NCBI GenBank assembly: GCA_945861175.1
Contig: CAMATR010000001.1
Span: forward strand, 1 to 28,567
DNA from: Chitinophaga pinensis
GTDB taxonomy: Bacteria > Bacteroidota > Bacteroidia > Flavobacteriales_D > Crocinitomicaceae
Length of the DNA stretch: 28,567 bases
Direction: 5' to 3'
The position numbers and the translations under genes were made by a program. The notes below the pieces were generated by a model. That model worked only from the letters and a program-made list of their open reading frames with translations. It made no database searches and was not told where the DNA came from. Positions 16,759-24,198 of this stretch are shown in pieces (position 1 is the stretch's first letter; the number at the start of each line of letters is the position of its first letter).

Positions 16759-16872
16759 ATGAAGAAAAATATTTTAAGAGGCTTAAAAGGGCTGCATCTG
16801 CTCTTCACCGATCCGTATGGCTTTTGGCAACATCTCAAGCCATATGTATATTGCCTGCAAAGTCAGGGATGA
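16759..16872 (+). pseudogene. Detached N-terminus of the FkbM gene (frameshifted) or short leader ORF
   Basis: An ATG at 16759 opens a 37-residue frame, KKNILRGLKGLHLLFTDPYG and onward through the Trp- and Tyr-containing FWQHLKPYVYCL, ending at a TGA that overlaps the ATG at 16869 (ATGA). The residues look like a real protein start and would join naturally to the FkbM domain if one base were restored near 16860-16870. Either the FkbM gene has a recent frameshift, or the short ORF is translated and coupled to a shorter FkbM. A sequencing error would have the same appearance. Confidence 0.5.
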
Positions 16873-17621
16873 GAAAAATTAACGGAATTAACTTCAATAT
16901 TGAGCTTGAGTTGGATTGGTGTATGCGTCACATGTATACTGGATCCTACCAATATGAGATTACAAACCTTTTGAAAAAATTCCTTAGAAAAGGAGATACG
17001 TTTATCGACGTTGGGGCAAATGTTGGCTATTTCTCTGCAGTTGCTTTAGGATTGGTTGGAAAAACCGGAGAAGTGCACTCGTTTGAACCAGTGCCTAAAT
17101 ACTATAAAAGATTGAAAACTGTTCATGAGAACAATCTAGATTTTAACATTAATGTAAACGAAGTAGCATGTGGCGAGGAAGAAGGAATCACAAAAATTTC
17201 TGTAGCAAATGGGAACAACATAGGGTGGAATACAATGGTTCCCAATTTTATGCACAAAGATTCGATTGAAGAAGAAATCGAAATATCGGTTATTACACTT
17301 GATAGTTATCTCACTCAGAAAAACATAAAGAATGTGAGACTAGTGAAAATGGATACTGAGGGTTATGAGTTTCCTGTAATGAAGGGTTTCCAACAATATC
17401 TACGAGGTCTCAATGAGTTGCCGATTTTAGTGATTGAGGTTGTTCCAGAAGCTTACGATAAATTAAAGTTAACGCTTGCTGATTTTGCCGATTTAATGGT
17501 GAACCTGGGATATGTCGCATATGATTTTAAACTTGCTAACTTAATTGAAGTAGCACAACTTGTAGCTCCGACTACTGATGTAGTTTTTTTACCCAAAAAC
17601 CTTTGCCCGAAGAATCGCTAG
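16869..17621 (+). CDS. FkbM family methyltransferase
   Basis: This SAM-dependent O-methyltransferase would methylate a sugar hydroxyl in the polysaccharide. Motif I is FIDVGANVGYFSAVA, followed by HSFEPVPKYYKRL and the family hallmark VKMDTEGYEFPVMKGF. From the ATG at 16869 the protein is 250 residues. The frame is also open upstream to a TTG at 16824, but that stretch overlaps what looks like the true N-terminus in another frame. The domain appears complete from RKINGINF onward. It lies between the two GT4 copies and is followed by a 587-base non-coding stretch. The methylated position cannot be deduced. Confidence 0.85.
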   Translation: MRKINGINFNIELELDWCMRHMYTGSYQYEITNLLKKFLRKGDTFIDVGANVGYFSAVALGLVGKTGEVHSFEPVPKYYKRLKTVHENNLDFNINVNEVACGEEEGITKISVANGNNIGWNTMVPNFMHKDSIEEEIEISVITLDSYLTQKNIKNVRLVKMDTEGYEFPVMKGFQQYLRGLNELPILVIEVVPEAYDKLKLTLADFADLMVNLGYVAYDFKLANLIEVAQLVAPTTDVVFLPKNLCPKNR

Positions 17622-17797
17622 AACCTGATGATCATACCTAAGTTAGCCTCTAAACTAAAACATTCTCTGCTAATAATGAACAGAGAAAAGAGCTAATATG
17701 TAAGACATTGCATTGAGGCGACATTTTTTGATTTGTAAATATTTATACAATTTATTAATATAGAGAAGTATTTCGTTTTGGTTCAAAAAATTATTCG

Positions 17798-17908
17798 ATG
17801 CGAAGCACTTTAAATGTCTTCTGTGAATTATTTTGGAGAGCACTGCTTAAAGCTTCAGATGATCCGCTACGACCTGAGGTGGTAACTCCACAAATGCAAA
17901 AGGAATAG
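17798..17908 (+). pseudogene. 36-residue coding-like fragment
   Basis: The frame from the ATG at 17798 includes TLNVFCELFWRALL and DDPLRPEVVTPQMQKE before a TAG at 17906. The composition is protein-like and could be the C-terminus of a lost gene. It ends 12 bases before another ATG that starts KILILGYLRWPD. The family is not recognised. Confidence 0.3.
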
Positions 17909-17920
17909 TCTGAAAAAGTT

Positions 17921-18028
17921 ATGAAAATATTGATTTTGGGTTATCTTAGGTGGCCGGACATACAATTACTGGTTCTTTATAAAAGTGAGTGGGTAGTGCT
18001 TGCGAAGATTTATCTTTGCAAAGTCTAA
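17921..18028 (+). pseudogene. 35-residue fragment resembling the start of a sugar enzyme
   Basis: The frame begins MKILILGYLRWPD and stops after KIYLCKV. A start of the form MKILILG is common in SDR enzymes and glycosyltransferases, so this may be the decayed front of such a gene. The remaining residues do not align to anything I can name, and chance is possible. Confidence 0.25.
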
Positions 18029-18208
18029 AATAGTAAAAATGGGTCGATAGAAGATACGAATTCGAAATTTTCAAAAAGTTGGACGATATACTAAAAATAT
18101 CGAGTTGTGCTTTTTTAGAACTGCCGGTAAAATAACACACTCCCCTGAGCATCTTTTATTCTGGACAAGTCTTGTTTATTATATTTTTTTACTAATTTCA
18201 AATAACCT

Positions 18209-19639
18209 ATGAATTCGACAACAACAACAAACTATTCTTGGTTCATTTGGAGTTTATTAGTTTATATTTTATTGCCAACAATAATATTTTATTTTGTTGG
18301 CAAATTGGTTCCTATAAATAGAGCAATTATTTCATTAGATTACATATTGTTAATGTGTTTTGCGAATATTATCAGCTATCGATTGTGTAGTTTTATATTT
18401 CTTTTTTTATTGTGCCTTGATATACTTGTTTCAGTTTCAGCTGCGTATTATTTTAATATTTATGATTTTATTTATTCAGTAAAATATTTGTCCCTACTTA
18501 AAATAGATTTAATACTAATACTATTATTAATATTGGTATTAGTATTACTCGGTGTATTTATTATACATTTATTTAAAAATTACAAACGTAATGTGCCGAC
18601 GTGGTTTTCTATTTCTCTTCTTCTCATTATTTCGTTTTGTGACATTGTCAATGGTTCTTCTCAAGCAATATTTATTACTTTGGGCATAAATTATAGCAAT
18701 GGAAAAATGGGTAAAATAGTTGATGAAAAAACGGGTAAAATAGTTGATGAAAATATTGCTTCATCAGCTTTATCAAAATTATCAATTGATGTGATGCCTT
18801 ATTATAAACGAAAAAATAATGAATATATAGGATCAAAAGTTAAGAATTTATTTTTCAATGATATCTCACACAATTTTCAATTTATTAAACATCATCAAAA
18901 TATAATTTTAGTCATAATGGAATCATTTGGTTTGAATATTGATTCAAATAATTATTCTAAAATATTATATCCAATTTTAGAATTAAAACCAGTTTACAAT
19001 GTTTCGATCAACAAAGAAAGATTCTATGGAGGAACAGTCGGGGCAGAGACAAAAGAACTTCTTGGGATTACAGGTGTTCCATACTATTATTTGAAGAACA
19101 ACTCATTTATGGATTCTTTGATTAGCGTCCCTAAAATACTTAAAACTAAAGGATATGTTACATTTGCGTTTCACGGTTTTTCAGGTCTTGTGTTTGAAAG
19201 AAAATTATGGTGGAAAAACATTGGATTTGATTCGTCTTATTATTTTGAGGATTTGAGAAAACCTGAATCTATAATTGTCGGAAAGGCATTTCCGGGTATT
19301 TCAGACAGAATGATTATCAAATCTATTAAAGATAAAATTGAAGTTAATGGTTATCCAAATCCTTATTTTATTTACTTATTGACTTTAAATTCACATTTAC
19401 CATTATCAAAAAATTTAACAAAAGTATATCAAATTTCTAACTTTGAGGATATAAGTGCCCCTCAGATTATTGATTCCATTAATTATAATATATTGCAAGA
19501 TTTAGCTGACCTAATAAAAGTCACAAAAAATACTACTGTTTTTATTGTTGGTGACCATGCACCTCCTTTCGGGAATAACTTCAAGGGTTATTACGATAAT
19601 AAATACATTCCGGTTATAAAGGTTGAACCAAAAAAATGA
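18209..19639 (+). CDS. LtaS-like membrane sulfatase-fold phosphotransferase
   Basis: The first 150 residues contain about five hydrophobic segments (roughly 11-31, 40-60, 60-80, 100-121 and 132-150). A sulfatase-fold catalytic domain outside the membrane follows. Catalytic positions match lipoteichoic-acid synthase and phosphoglycerol transferases: Glu238 (VIMESFG), the nucleophile Thr276 (GGTVGAETKE), His395 (LNSHLPL) and Asp449-His450 (GDHAPP). The 476-residue length is shorter than LtaS. It probably transfers phosphoglycerol, phosphoethanolamine or a related group to a sugar on the periplasmic side. A perfect 24-base tandem duplication lies within the linker at residues 167-184. The ATG at 18209 follows an AT-rich region without a clear Shine-Dalgarno sequence. 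Confidence 0.82.
   Translation: MNSTTTTNYSWFIWSLLVYILLPTIIFYFVGKLVPINRAIISLDYILLMCFANIISYRLCSFIFLFLLCLDILVSVSAAYYFNIYDFIYSVKYLSLLKIDLILILLLILVLVLLGVFIIHLFKNYKRNVPTWFSISLLLIISFCDIVNGSSQAIFITLGINYSNGKMGKIVDEKTGKIVDENIASSALSKLSIDVMPYYKRKNNEYIGSKVKNLFFNDISHNFQFIKHHQNIILVIMESFGLNIDSNNYSKILYPILELKPVYNVSINKERFYGGTVGAETKELLGITGVPYYYLKNNSFMDSLISVPKILKTKGYVTFAFHGFSGLVFERKLWWKNIGFDSSYYFEDLRKPESIIVGKAFPGISDRMIIKSIKDKIEVNGYPNPYFIYLLTLNSHLPLSKNLTKVYQISNFEDISAPQIIDSINYNILQDLADLIKVTKNTTVFIVGDHAPPFGNNFKGYYDNKYIPVIKVEPKK
18709..18753 (+). repeat. 24-base tandem duplication inside the LtaS-like gene
   Basis: The 21-base unit beginning GGGTAAAATAGTTGATG occurs identically at 18709-18729 and 18733-18753, giving a 24-base period and duplicating the peptide GKIVDE in the linker between the membrane part and the catalytic domain. 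Perfect identity suggests a recent slippage event. The frame is kept. Confidence 0.85.
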
Positions 19640-19744
19640 AAAAAATAGTAGGCGTATTTTCTATTATGGTGTTTTTATCAATAATGCTTGGGAATTAATA
19701 TTGTCCCGATTAAAAGTGGAATGAACTCAACAGGTTATCAATAA
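19636..19744 (+). pseudogene. Truncated, frameshifted gene start coupled to the LtaS-like gene
   Basis: An ATG overlaps the stop of the LtaS-like gene (ATGA) and encodes KKIVGVFSIMVFLSIMLGN, a signal-peptide or membrane-anchor-like start, before a stop at 19696. Removing one A near 19691 would continue it as NIVPIKSGMNSTGYQ to a TAA at 19742. This looks like the front of a lost exported protein, for example an acyltransferase or hydrolase. It precedes the second GT4 copy. Confidence 0.4.
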
Positions 19745-19837
19745 GAGATATTATAAAAAAAACTTGACTAGCATGTTTAATAATTTTGAAAAATGTATTT
19801 TTAGAACCAACCTAAAATTGTTTTATGAGGGTGCTAC

Positions 19838-21100
19838 GTGAATATATTACATATAAATAACACCGATCTTATTGGTGGGCGTTTTAACGGTTTCTCTATG
19901 CAACAATCAACCGATAAATTTAATAATGTGGAAATGGCGGTGTGGAAGAAAATCTCCAATAGTTCTTTTGTGCATCGTATTCCTCCTGATAATTCCTTAT
20001 TACGTTTTTTGGAATTGAATACTATGAGGATTTTTGGCAGGATAGGATTTGATAGTCTCACTGGAACTGGTGGCTTGGTTTTGCCTACCTGCGATTATTT
20101 TAAACGGGCAGATGTTCTTCATTTGCACCTTATTCACAATTTCGCTAACTTAAGCATTTTATCATTGCCTAAGCTTAGCCGCCTAAAGCCTGTGGTTTGG
20201 ACGATTCATGATCCATGGGCGATGACGGGAGGGTGCGAGCATTCTTTTGACTGTGATCGCTGGCTTACCGGATGTGAACCTCGGTGTCCATATCCAAGGC
20301 ATTGGTCAATATTTCAGCATTACATGCCGTACCTGAATTGGAGAATAAAAAAAAAGGTTTATGAGCGCTCAGATTTGACGTTGGTTGTTGCTTCTAAATG
20401 GATGCGGGATCGAGTTGAAAGAAGTCCGTTATTACGTCATCTTCCGTGTTATCAAATTCCATTCGGTATTGACTTGAATGTTTTTAAGCCAAAATCTAAA
20501 ACAGACTGCCGAAAAAAACTGGGTATTGCATTAGATCACAAAGTTATCGCATTCAGAGATGTAGGGTTGAAATCGGTGGATCGATTAAAGGGTACGAGTT
20601 GGTTGATGGAGGCCTTGAAGATTTACGAACCACAAGTACCGACCACCTTGCTAATATTTGAAGACGGTAAAGGTTTTAAGATTTTGTCGCCAAAGTATAC
20701 GGTTCTTACAACGGGCTGGATCAATGGCGATGATCTTGCAGTTGCGTTATCTGCTGCAGATATATTTCTGATGCCATCAATTCAAGAAGCTTTTGGTCTT
20801 ATGGCTGTGGAGTCTATGGCCTGTTCAACACCCGTGATTGTTTTCGATGGTACGGCGTTGCCAGACGTTATTAAATCTCCGCTAGGTGGAATTTCCGTGC
20901 CCGCAAAGGACAGTGTGGCCTTGGCAGAGGCAATAAAGCGATTATTGGATGATGACGAACTTCGGCAGAAACTGAGTAAACAAGCACAACAGATTGCTGA
21001 ACATGAATATTCATTTCCGCTGTATATCCAACGACACATAAATCTATACGAAGAAGTTATTGAACGTCATAATAGCAGAGGACGTGTTCGAATAAAGTAA
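19838..21100 (+). CDS. Family 4 glycosyltransferase, copy 2
   Basis: This is a 420-residue GT-B enzyme and full-length paralogue of the gene at 15161-16414. It shares GGRFNG, HDPWAMTGGCEHS, the Cys patch (TGCEPRCPYP), ASKWMRDRVERSPLLRHLPC and the E-x7-E motif in QEAFGLMAVESMACSTPV. It starts with GTG at 19838, preceded by a GAGGG-like ribosome site, and the first residue coincides with the ATG of copy 1. Copy 2 has a longer, basic C-terminus (RGRVRIK). It ends 16 bases before the UDP-GlcNAc dehydratase gene, so it may be cotranscribed with that block. One copy may have changed acceptor or linkage specificity. Confidence 0.88.
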   Translation: MNILHINNTDLIGGRFNGFSMQQSTDKFNNVEMAVWKKISNSSFVHRIPPDNSLLRFLELNTMRIFGRIGFDSLTGTGGLVLPTCDYFKRADVLHLHLIHNFANLSILSLPKLSRLKPVVWTIHDPWAMTGGCEHSFDCDRWLTGCEPRCPYPRHWSIFQHYMPYLNWRIKKKVYERSDLTLVVASKWMRDRVERSPLLRHLPCYQIPFGIDLNVFKPKSKTDCRKKLGIALDHKVIAFRDVGLKSVDRLKGTSWLMEALKIYEPQVPTTLLIFEDGKGFKILSPKYTVLTTGWINGDDLAVALSAADIFLMPSIQEAFGLMAVESMACSTPVIVFDGTALPDVIKSPLGGISVPAKDSVALAEAIKRLLDDDELRQKLSKQAQQIAEHEYSFPLYIQRHINLYEEVIERHNSRGRVRIK

Positions 21101-21116
21101 ATGGAGATTACTCGTT

Positions 21117-22133
21117 ATGTTTAATGATAAAATCTTACTTATTACCGGTGGTACCGGTTCTTTCGGTAATGCAGTATTAATGCGCTTTCTTAATACCGAT
21201 GTTAAAGAAATTCGTGTTTTCAGCCGTGACGAAAAGAAACAGGAAGACATGCGCATTAGTCTGAACAATAATAAAGTCAAATTTTATATTGGGGATGTCC
21301 GAAATTATGATAGTATATTTTCTGCCTTGGATGGAGTCGATTTTGTTTTCCACGCAGCGGCTTTGAAACAGGTGCCTTCTTGTGAATTTTATCCCCTTGA
21401 AGCAGTGCGTACAAATGTTCTGGGCACAGAGAATGTCCTTAATGCCGCATTGGCGTGTAACGTAAAAAAAGTGATTTGTCTGAGTACAGACAAGGCGGTT
21501 TATCCAATAAATGCAATGGGAATTTCCAAGGCGATGATGGAAAAACTAATGGTCGCCAAAGCGCGCATGACGGATGAAAATAAGACGGTATTTATGGGTA
21601 CACGATACGGTAACGTTATGGCCTCCCGAGGTTCGGTTATCCCTCTTTTTATCAAACAGATTCATGAAGGTAAGCCACTCACAATTACCGACCCAAACAT
21701 GACCCGTTTTCTTATGTCACTAGATGATGCTGTTAATCTGGTTTTGTATGCTTTTAGTAACGCTCATCAGGGAGATATCTTTGTGCAAAAAGCACCGGCA
21801 TCTACCATCATGGATTTAGCATTGGCTATAAAGGAGTTGTTTAAAGTTGATAACGAAATCAAAGTTATTGGAACACGACATGGTGAGAAACTATACGAAA
21901 CACTTATAACTCGTGAGGAATTGGCAAAAGCAGAAGATATGGGTGATTACTACCGGATTGTCCCAGACGACCGGGACTTGAATTATGACAAATACTTTAC
22001 CACGGGGGAAGAAAGGGTCTCGTACTTAAAAGACTATCATTCTCACAATACTCAACGACTTGTTGTTTCCGAGATTAAAGAAAAACTTCTCAAATTGGAT
22101 TTTATTCGTAGTGAACTTACTACGGGGGCATAA
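21117..22133 (+). CDS. fnlA: UDP-GlcNAc 4,6-dehydratase/5-epimerase (WbjB/FnlA/CapE type)
   Basis: First enzyme of the UDP-N-acetyl-L-6-deoxyhexosamine pathway, forming 4-keto-6-deoxy intermediates from UDP-GlcNAc. The NADP motif is TGGTGSFGNAV. HAAALKQVPSCEFYPLEAV and STDKAVYPINAMGISKAMME are hallmarks of this subfamily, in which Met replaces the usual catalytic Tyr before SKxxxEK. The length of 338 residues is typical. A GGAG ribosome site lies at 21103-21106, eleven bases before the ATG. The next gene starts three bases after the stop, so the trio 21117-24163 is an operon-like unit. The assignment rests on very strong motif agreement. Confidence 0.93.
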   Translation: MFNDKILLITGGTGSFGNAVLMRFLNTDVKEIRVFSRDEKKQEDMRISLNNNKVKFYIGDVRNYDSIFSALDGVDFVFHAAALKQVPSCEFYPLEAVRTNVLGTENVLNAALACNVKKVICLSTDKAVYPINAMGISKAMMEKLMVAKARMTDENKTVFMGTRYGNVMASRGSVIPLFIKQIHEGKPLTITDPNMTRFLMSLDDAVNLVLYAFSNAHQGDIFVQKAPASTIMDLALAIKELFKVDNEIKVIGTRHGEKLYETLITREELAKAEDMGDYYRIVPDDRDLNYDKYFTTGEERVSYLKDYHSHNTQRLVVSEIKEKLLKLDFIRSELTTGA

Positions 22134-22136
22134 CGC

Positions 22137-23027
22137 ATGCGTATTTTAATTCTTGGAGGGACCGGCATCCTCGGTCATCAATTATATAAACACATGTCGT
22201 CTCATTTTCCAGATACCTTTGCGACAATTCGACAAAGTAGAACAAAATATCAATTAAGTAATATTACTGATGAATCCAAGATTATTGAATGTGTTGATGT
22301 AACAGAGTTTCATATACTTACTGGGATAATGAATAGTGTAAAACCAGACGTTATATTAAACTGTACAGGTTTTACAAAGCGCAGAAAAGATGTGAATGAA
22401 GTCATAAATTCAATAAAACTGAATGCCTTATTTCCACATTTGTTAGCTGAGTGGGGGCGCAATAATTCTGTAAGAGTTATTAATTTTAGCACAGATTGTG
22501 TATTTGATGGCATGACGGGAAACTATAGTGATGTTAGTCCAACTAATGCAGTTGACTTGTATGGTAAAACAAAAGCGATTGGAGAAATTCGTGGAGAAAA
22601 TGCACTTACGCTGCGCTCCTCATTTATCGGCACCGAGCTTGAAAATGGCACGGAATTGCTCGAATGGTTCTTAGGTCAAACAGGAGGAACGGTAAGGGGA
22701 TTTAAAAACGCAATATATTCAGGATTAACTACGCTCGAGTTGAGTCGCGTTATTGAAAAGATAATCATACACTATCCCGGAGCAAATGGGATTTATAATG
22801 TTTCGAGTGATCCAATAAGTAAATATGAACTTTTATTACTCATCAGGGATAAAATGCATCTTAATGTTGAGGTTTTACCAGATGAAAATGTAATTTGTGA
22901 CCGAAGTCTAAATTCTTCCAAGTTCCGTCAAGAATTTAATTATGTACCACCTCGCTGGGAGTTAATGATTGATGAACTTGCACGGTCTATTTATTCGAAG
23001 AAAGAAAAAAATGAAAGGAATTTTTAG
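22137..23027 (+). CDS. RmlD-like SDR, UDP-4-keto-6-deoxyhexosamine reductase
   Basis: This 296-residue RmlD-family reductase has LGGTGILGHQLY for NADP binding, the FSTDCVFDG segment, and the YxxxK of YGKTKAIGE. In the UDP-L-FucNAc pathway this slot is held by WbjC/FnlB, which is about 370 residues with an added cupin-like part. Here the protein is short and RmlD-like, as WbvR is in the UDP-L-rhamnosamine and UDP-L-QuiNAc pathway of Vibrio cholerae O37. That argues for L-RhaNAc/L-QuiNAc rather than L-FucNAc. It is followed after two bases by the 2-epimerase gene. The family is sure; the stereochemical outcome is inferred from length and family. Confidence 0.85.
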   Translation: MRILILGGTGILGHQLYKHMSSHFPDTFATIRQSRTKYQLSNITDESKIIECVDVTEFHILTGIMNSVKPDVILNCTGFTKRRKDVNEVINSIKLNALFPHLLAEWGRNNSVRVINFSTDCVFDGMTGNYSDVSPTNAVDLYGKTKAIGEIRGENALTLRSSFIGTELENGTELLEWFLGQTGGTVRGFKNAIYSGLTTLELSRVIEKIIIHYPGANGIYNVSSDPISKYELLLLIRDKMHLNVEVLPDENVICDRSLNSSKFRQEFNYVPPRWELMIDELARSIYSKKEKNERNF

Positions 23028-23029
23028 CT

Positions 23030-24163
23030 ATGCCATTAAAAGTTATGACCATTGTAGGTACACGTCCGGAGATCATTAAATTAAGTAGAATTATTATTGA
23101 ACTCGATCGGCAAGTAACACATATATTAGTACACTCTGGGCAAAATTATGATTATGAATTAAATGAAATCTTTTTTCAGCAATTGGGAATACGGAAACCG
23201 GATTACTTCCTCAATGCAGTTGGTAAAACAGTTGCGCAAACAATAGGCAATGTTATCTCTAAATCTGATGAAATTATGGAGCGTGAAAAACCGGATGCTA
23301 TTTTGCTGTACGGAGATACAAATAGTTGTTTGTCAGTTATTTCTGCCAAACGAAGAAAGATTCCTATTTTCCACATGGAAGCTGGAAATCGTTGTTTCGA
23401 TTTAAGGGTACCCGAAGAGATTAATCGAAAGATTGTTGATCATACCAGCGATATAAATATGACTCATACAGAACATGCTCGTCGTTATCTATTGGCAGAA
23501 GGACTAAAACCTGAGACGGTTATTAAAACCGGATCTCCTATGAAAGAGATTCTTGACTATTATATGCCTCAAATTGAAGCATCAGACGCGCTGGAAAAAC
23601 TTAATCTAAAAAAAGGCGAATATTTTGTTGTTAGCGCACACCGCGAAGAAAACGTTGATAGTGAAGAAAACTTTATCAATTTGCTCGATTCACTTAATGC
23701 GATTGCCGTGAGATATAATAATCCAATTATTGTATCTACACATCCAAGAACACGAATCCGTCTTGAGGAAATGGTTCGCGAGAATCTTGATCCACGGATT
23801 AACTTTTTAAAACCGTTGGGTTTTTTTGATTATGTAAATTTGCAGCTGTATGCAAAATGTGTAATTTCTGATAGTGGTACCATCACAGAAGAATCTACTA
23901 TTCTAAATTTTCCAGCAGTTACGATCCGGCAGGCTCATGAGCGACCGGAGGGTATGGACGAGGGGACGTTAATAATGTGCGGCCTTAAAAAAGAGCGGGT
24001 TATTGAAGCTATTGACGTTGTACGATCGCACTATGTTAAAGATATTCGTTCATTTCGCATTGTTCCTGATTATGATGTGGAAAATGTATCGAAGAAGGTC
24101 TTGCGTATTATTTTGAGTTATACGGACTATGTCAAAAGAACCGTCTGGTATTCAAAAGCTTAG
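23030..24163 (+). CDS. fnlC: UDP-HexNAc 2-epimerase (WbjD/FnlC type, WecB family)
   Basis: This 377-residue member of the non-hydrolysing UDP-GlcNAc 2-epimerase family performs the last step of the L-QuiNAc or L-FucNAc pathway. The start is MTIVGTRPEIIKLSRII. Later segments include VHSGQNYDYELN, LLYGDTNSCL, HMEAGNRCFDLRVPEEINR with the family His and Glu residues, and SDSGTITEES near residue 283. The last two genes of the trio are separated by only two bases. Together with the two preceding genes it completes a route from UDP-GlcNAc to an L-configured N-acetyl-6-deoxyhexosamine. Confidence 0.92.
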   Translation: MPLKVMTIVGTRPEIIKLSRIIIELDRQVTHILVHSGQNYDYELNEIFFQQLGIRKPDYFLNAVGKTVAQTIGNVISKSDEIMEREKPDAILLYGDTNSCLSVISAKRRKIPIFHMEAGNRCFDLRVPEEINRKIVDHTSDINMTHTEHARRYLLAEGLKPETVIKTGSPMKEILDYYMPQIEASDALEKLNLKKGEYFVVSAHREENVDSEENFINLLDSLNAIAVRYNNPIIVSTHPRTRIRLEEMVRENLDPRINFLKPLGFFDYVNLQLYAKCVISDSGTITEESTILNFPAVTIRQAHERPEGMDEGTLIMCGLKKERVIEAIDVVRSHYVKDIRSFRIVPDYDVENVSKKVLRIILSYTDYVKRTVWYSKA

Positions 24164-24198
24164 GATTATATATTCAACGACTCTAGGAATTAGCCAAT

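Larger units (their letters stand above)
17622..18208. other. 587-base gap with several short decayed reading frames
   Basis: No intact gene fits here. Short open stretches read like worn protein sequence: an ATG at 17628 (MIIPKLASKLKHSLL, stop, then further open codons), 17798-17908 and 17921-18028. The rest is AT-rich. I see no insertion-sequence ends, terminator or promoter I could defend. Confidence 0.45.

Noticed and set aside
15161..21100. Composite transposon bounded by the two similar genes
   Set aside because: The repeats are glycosyltransferase genes in direct orientation. No transposase, terminal inverted repeats or target duplications were seen.
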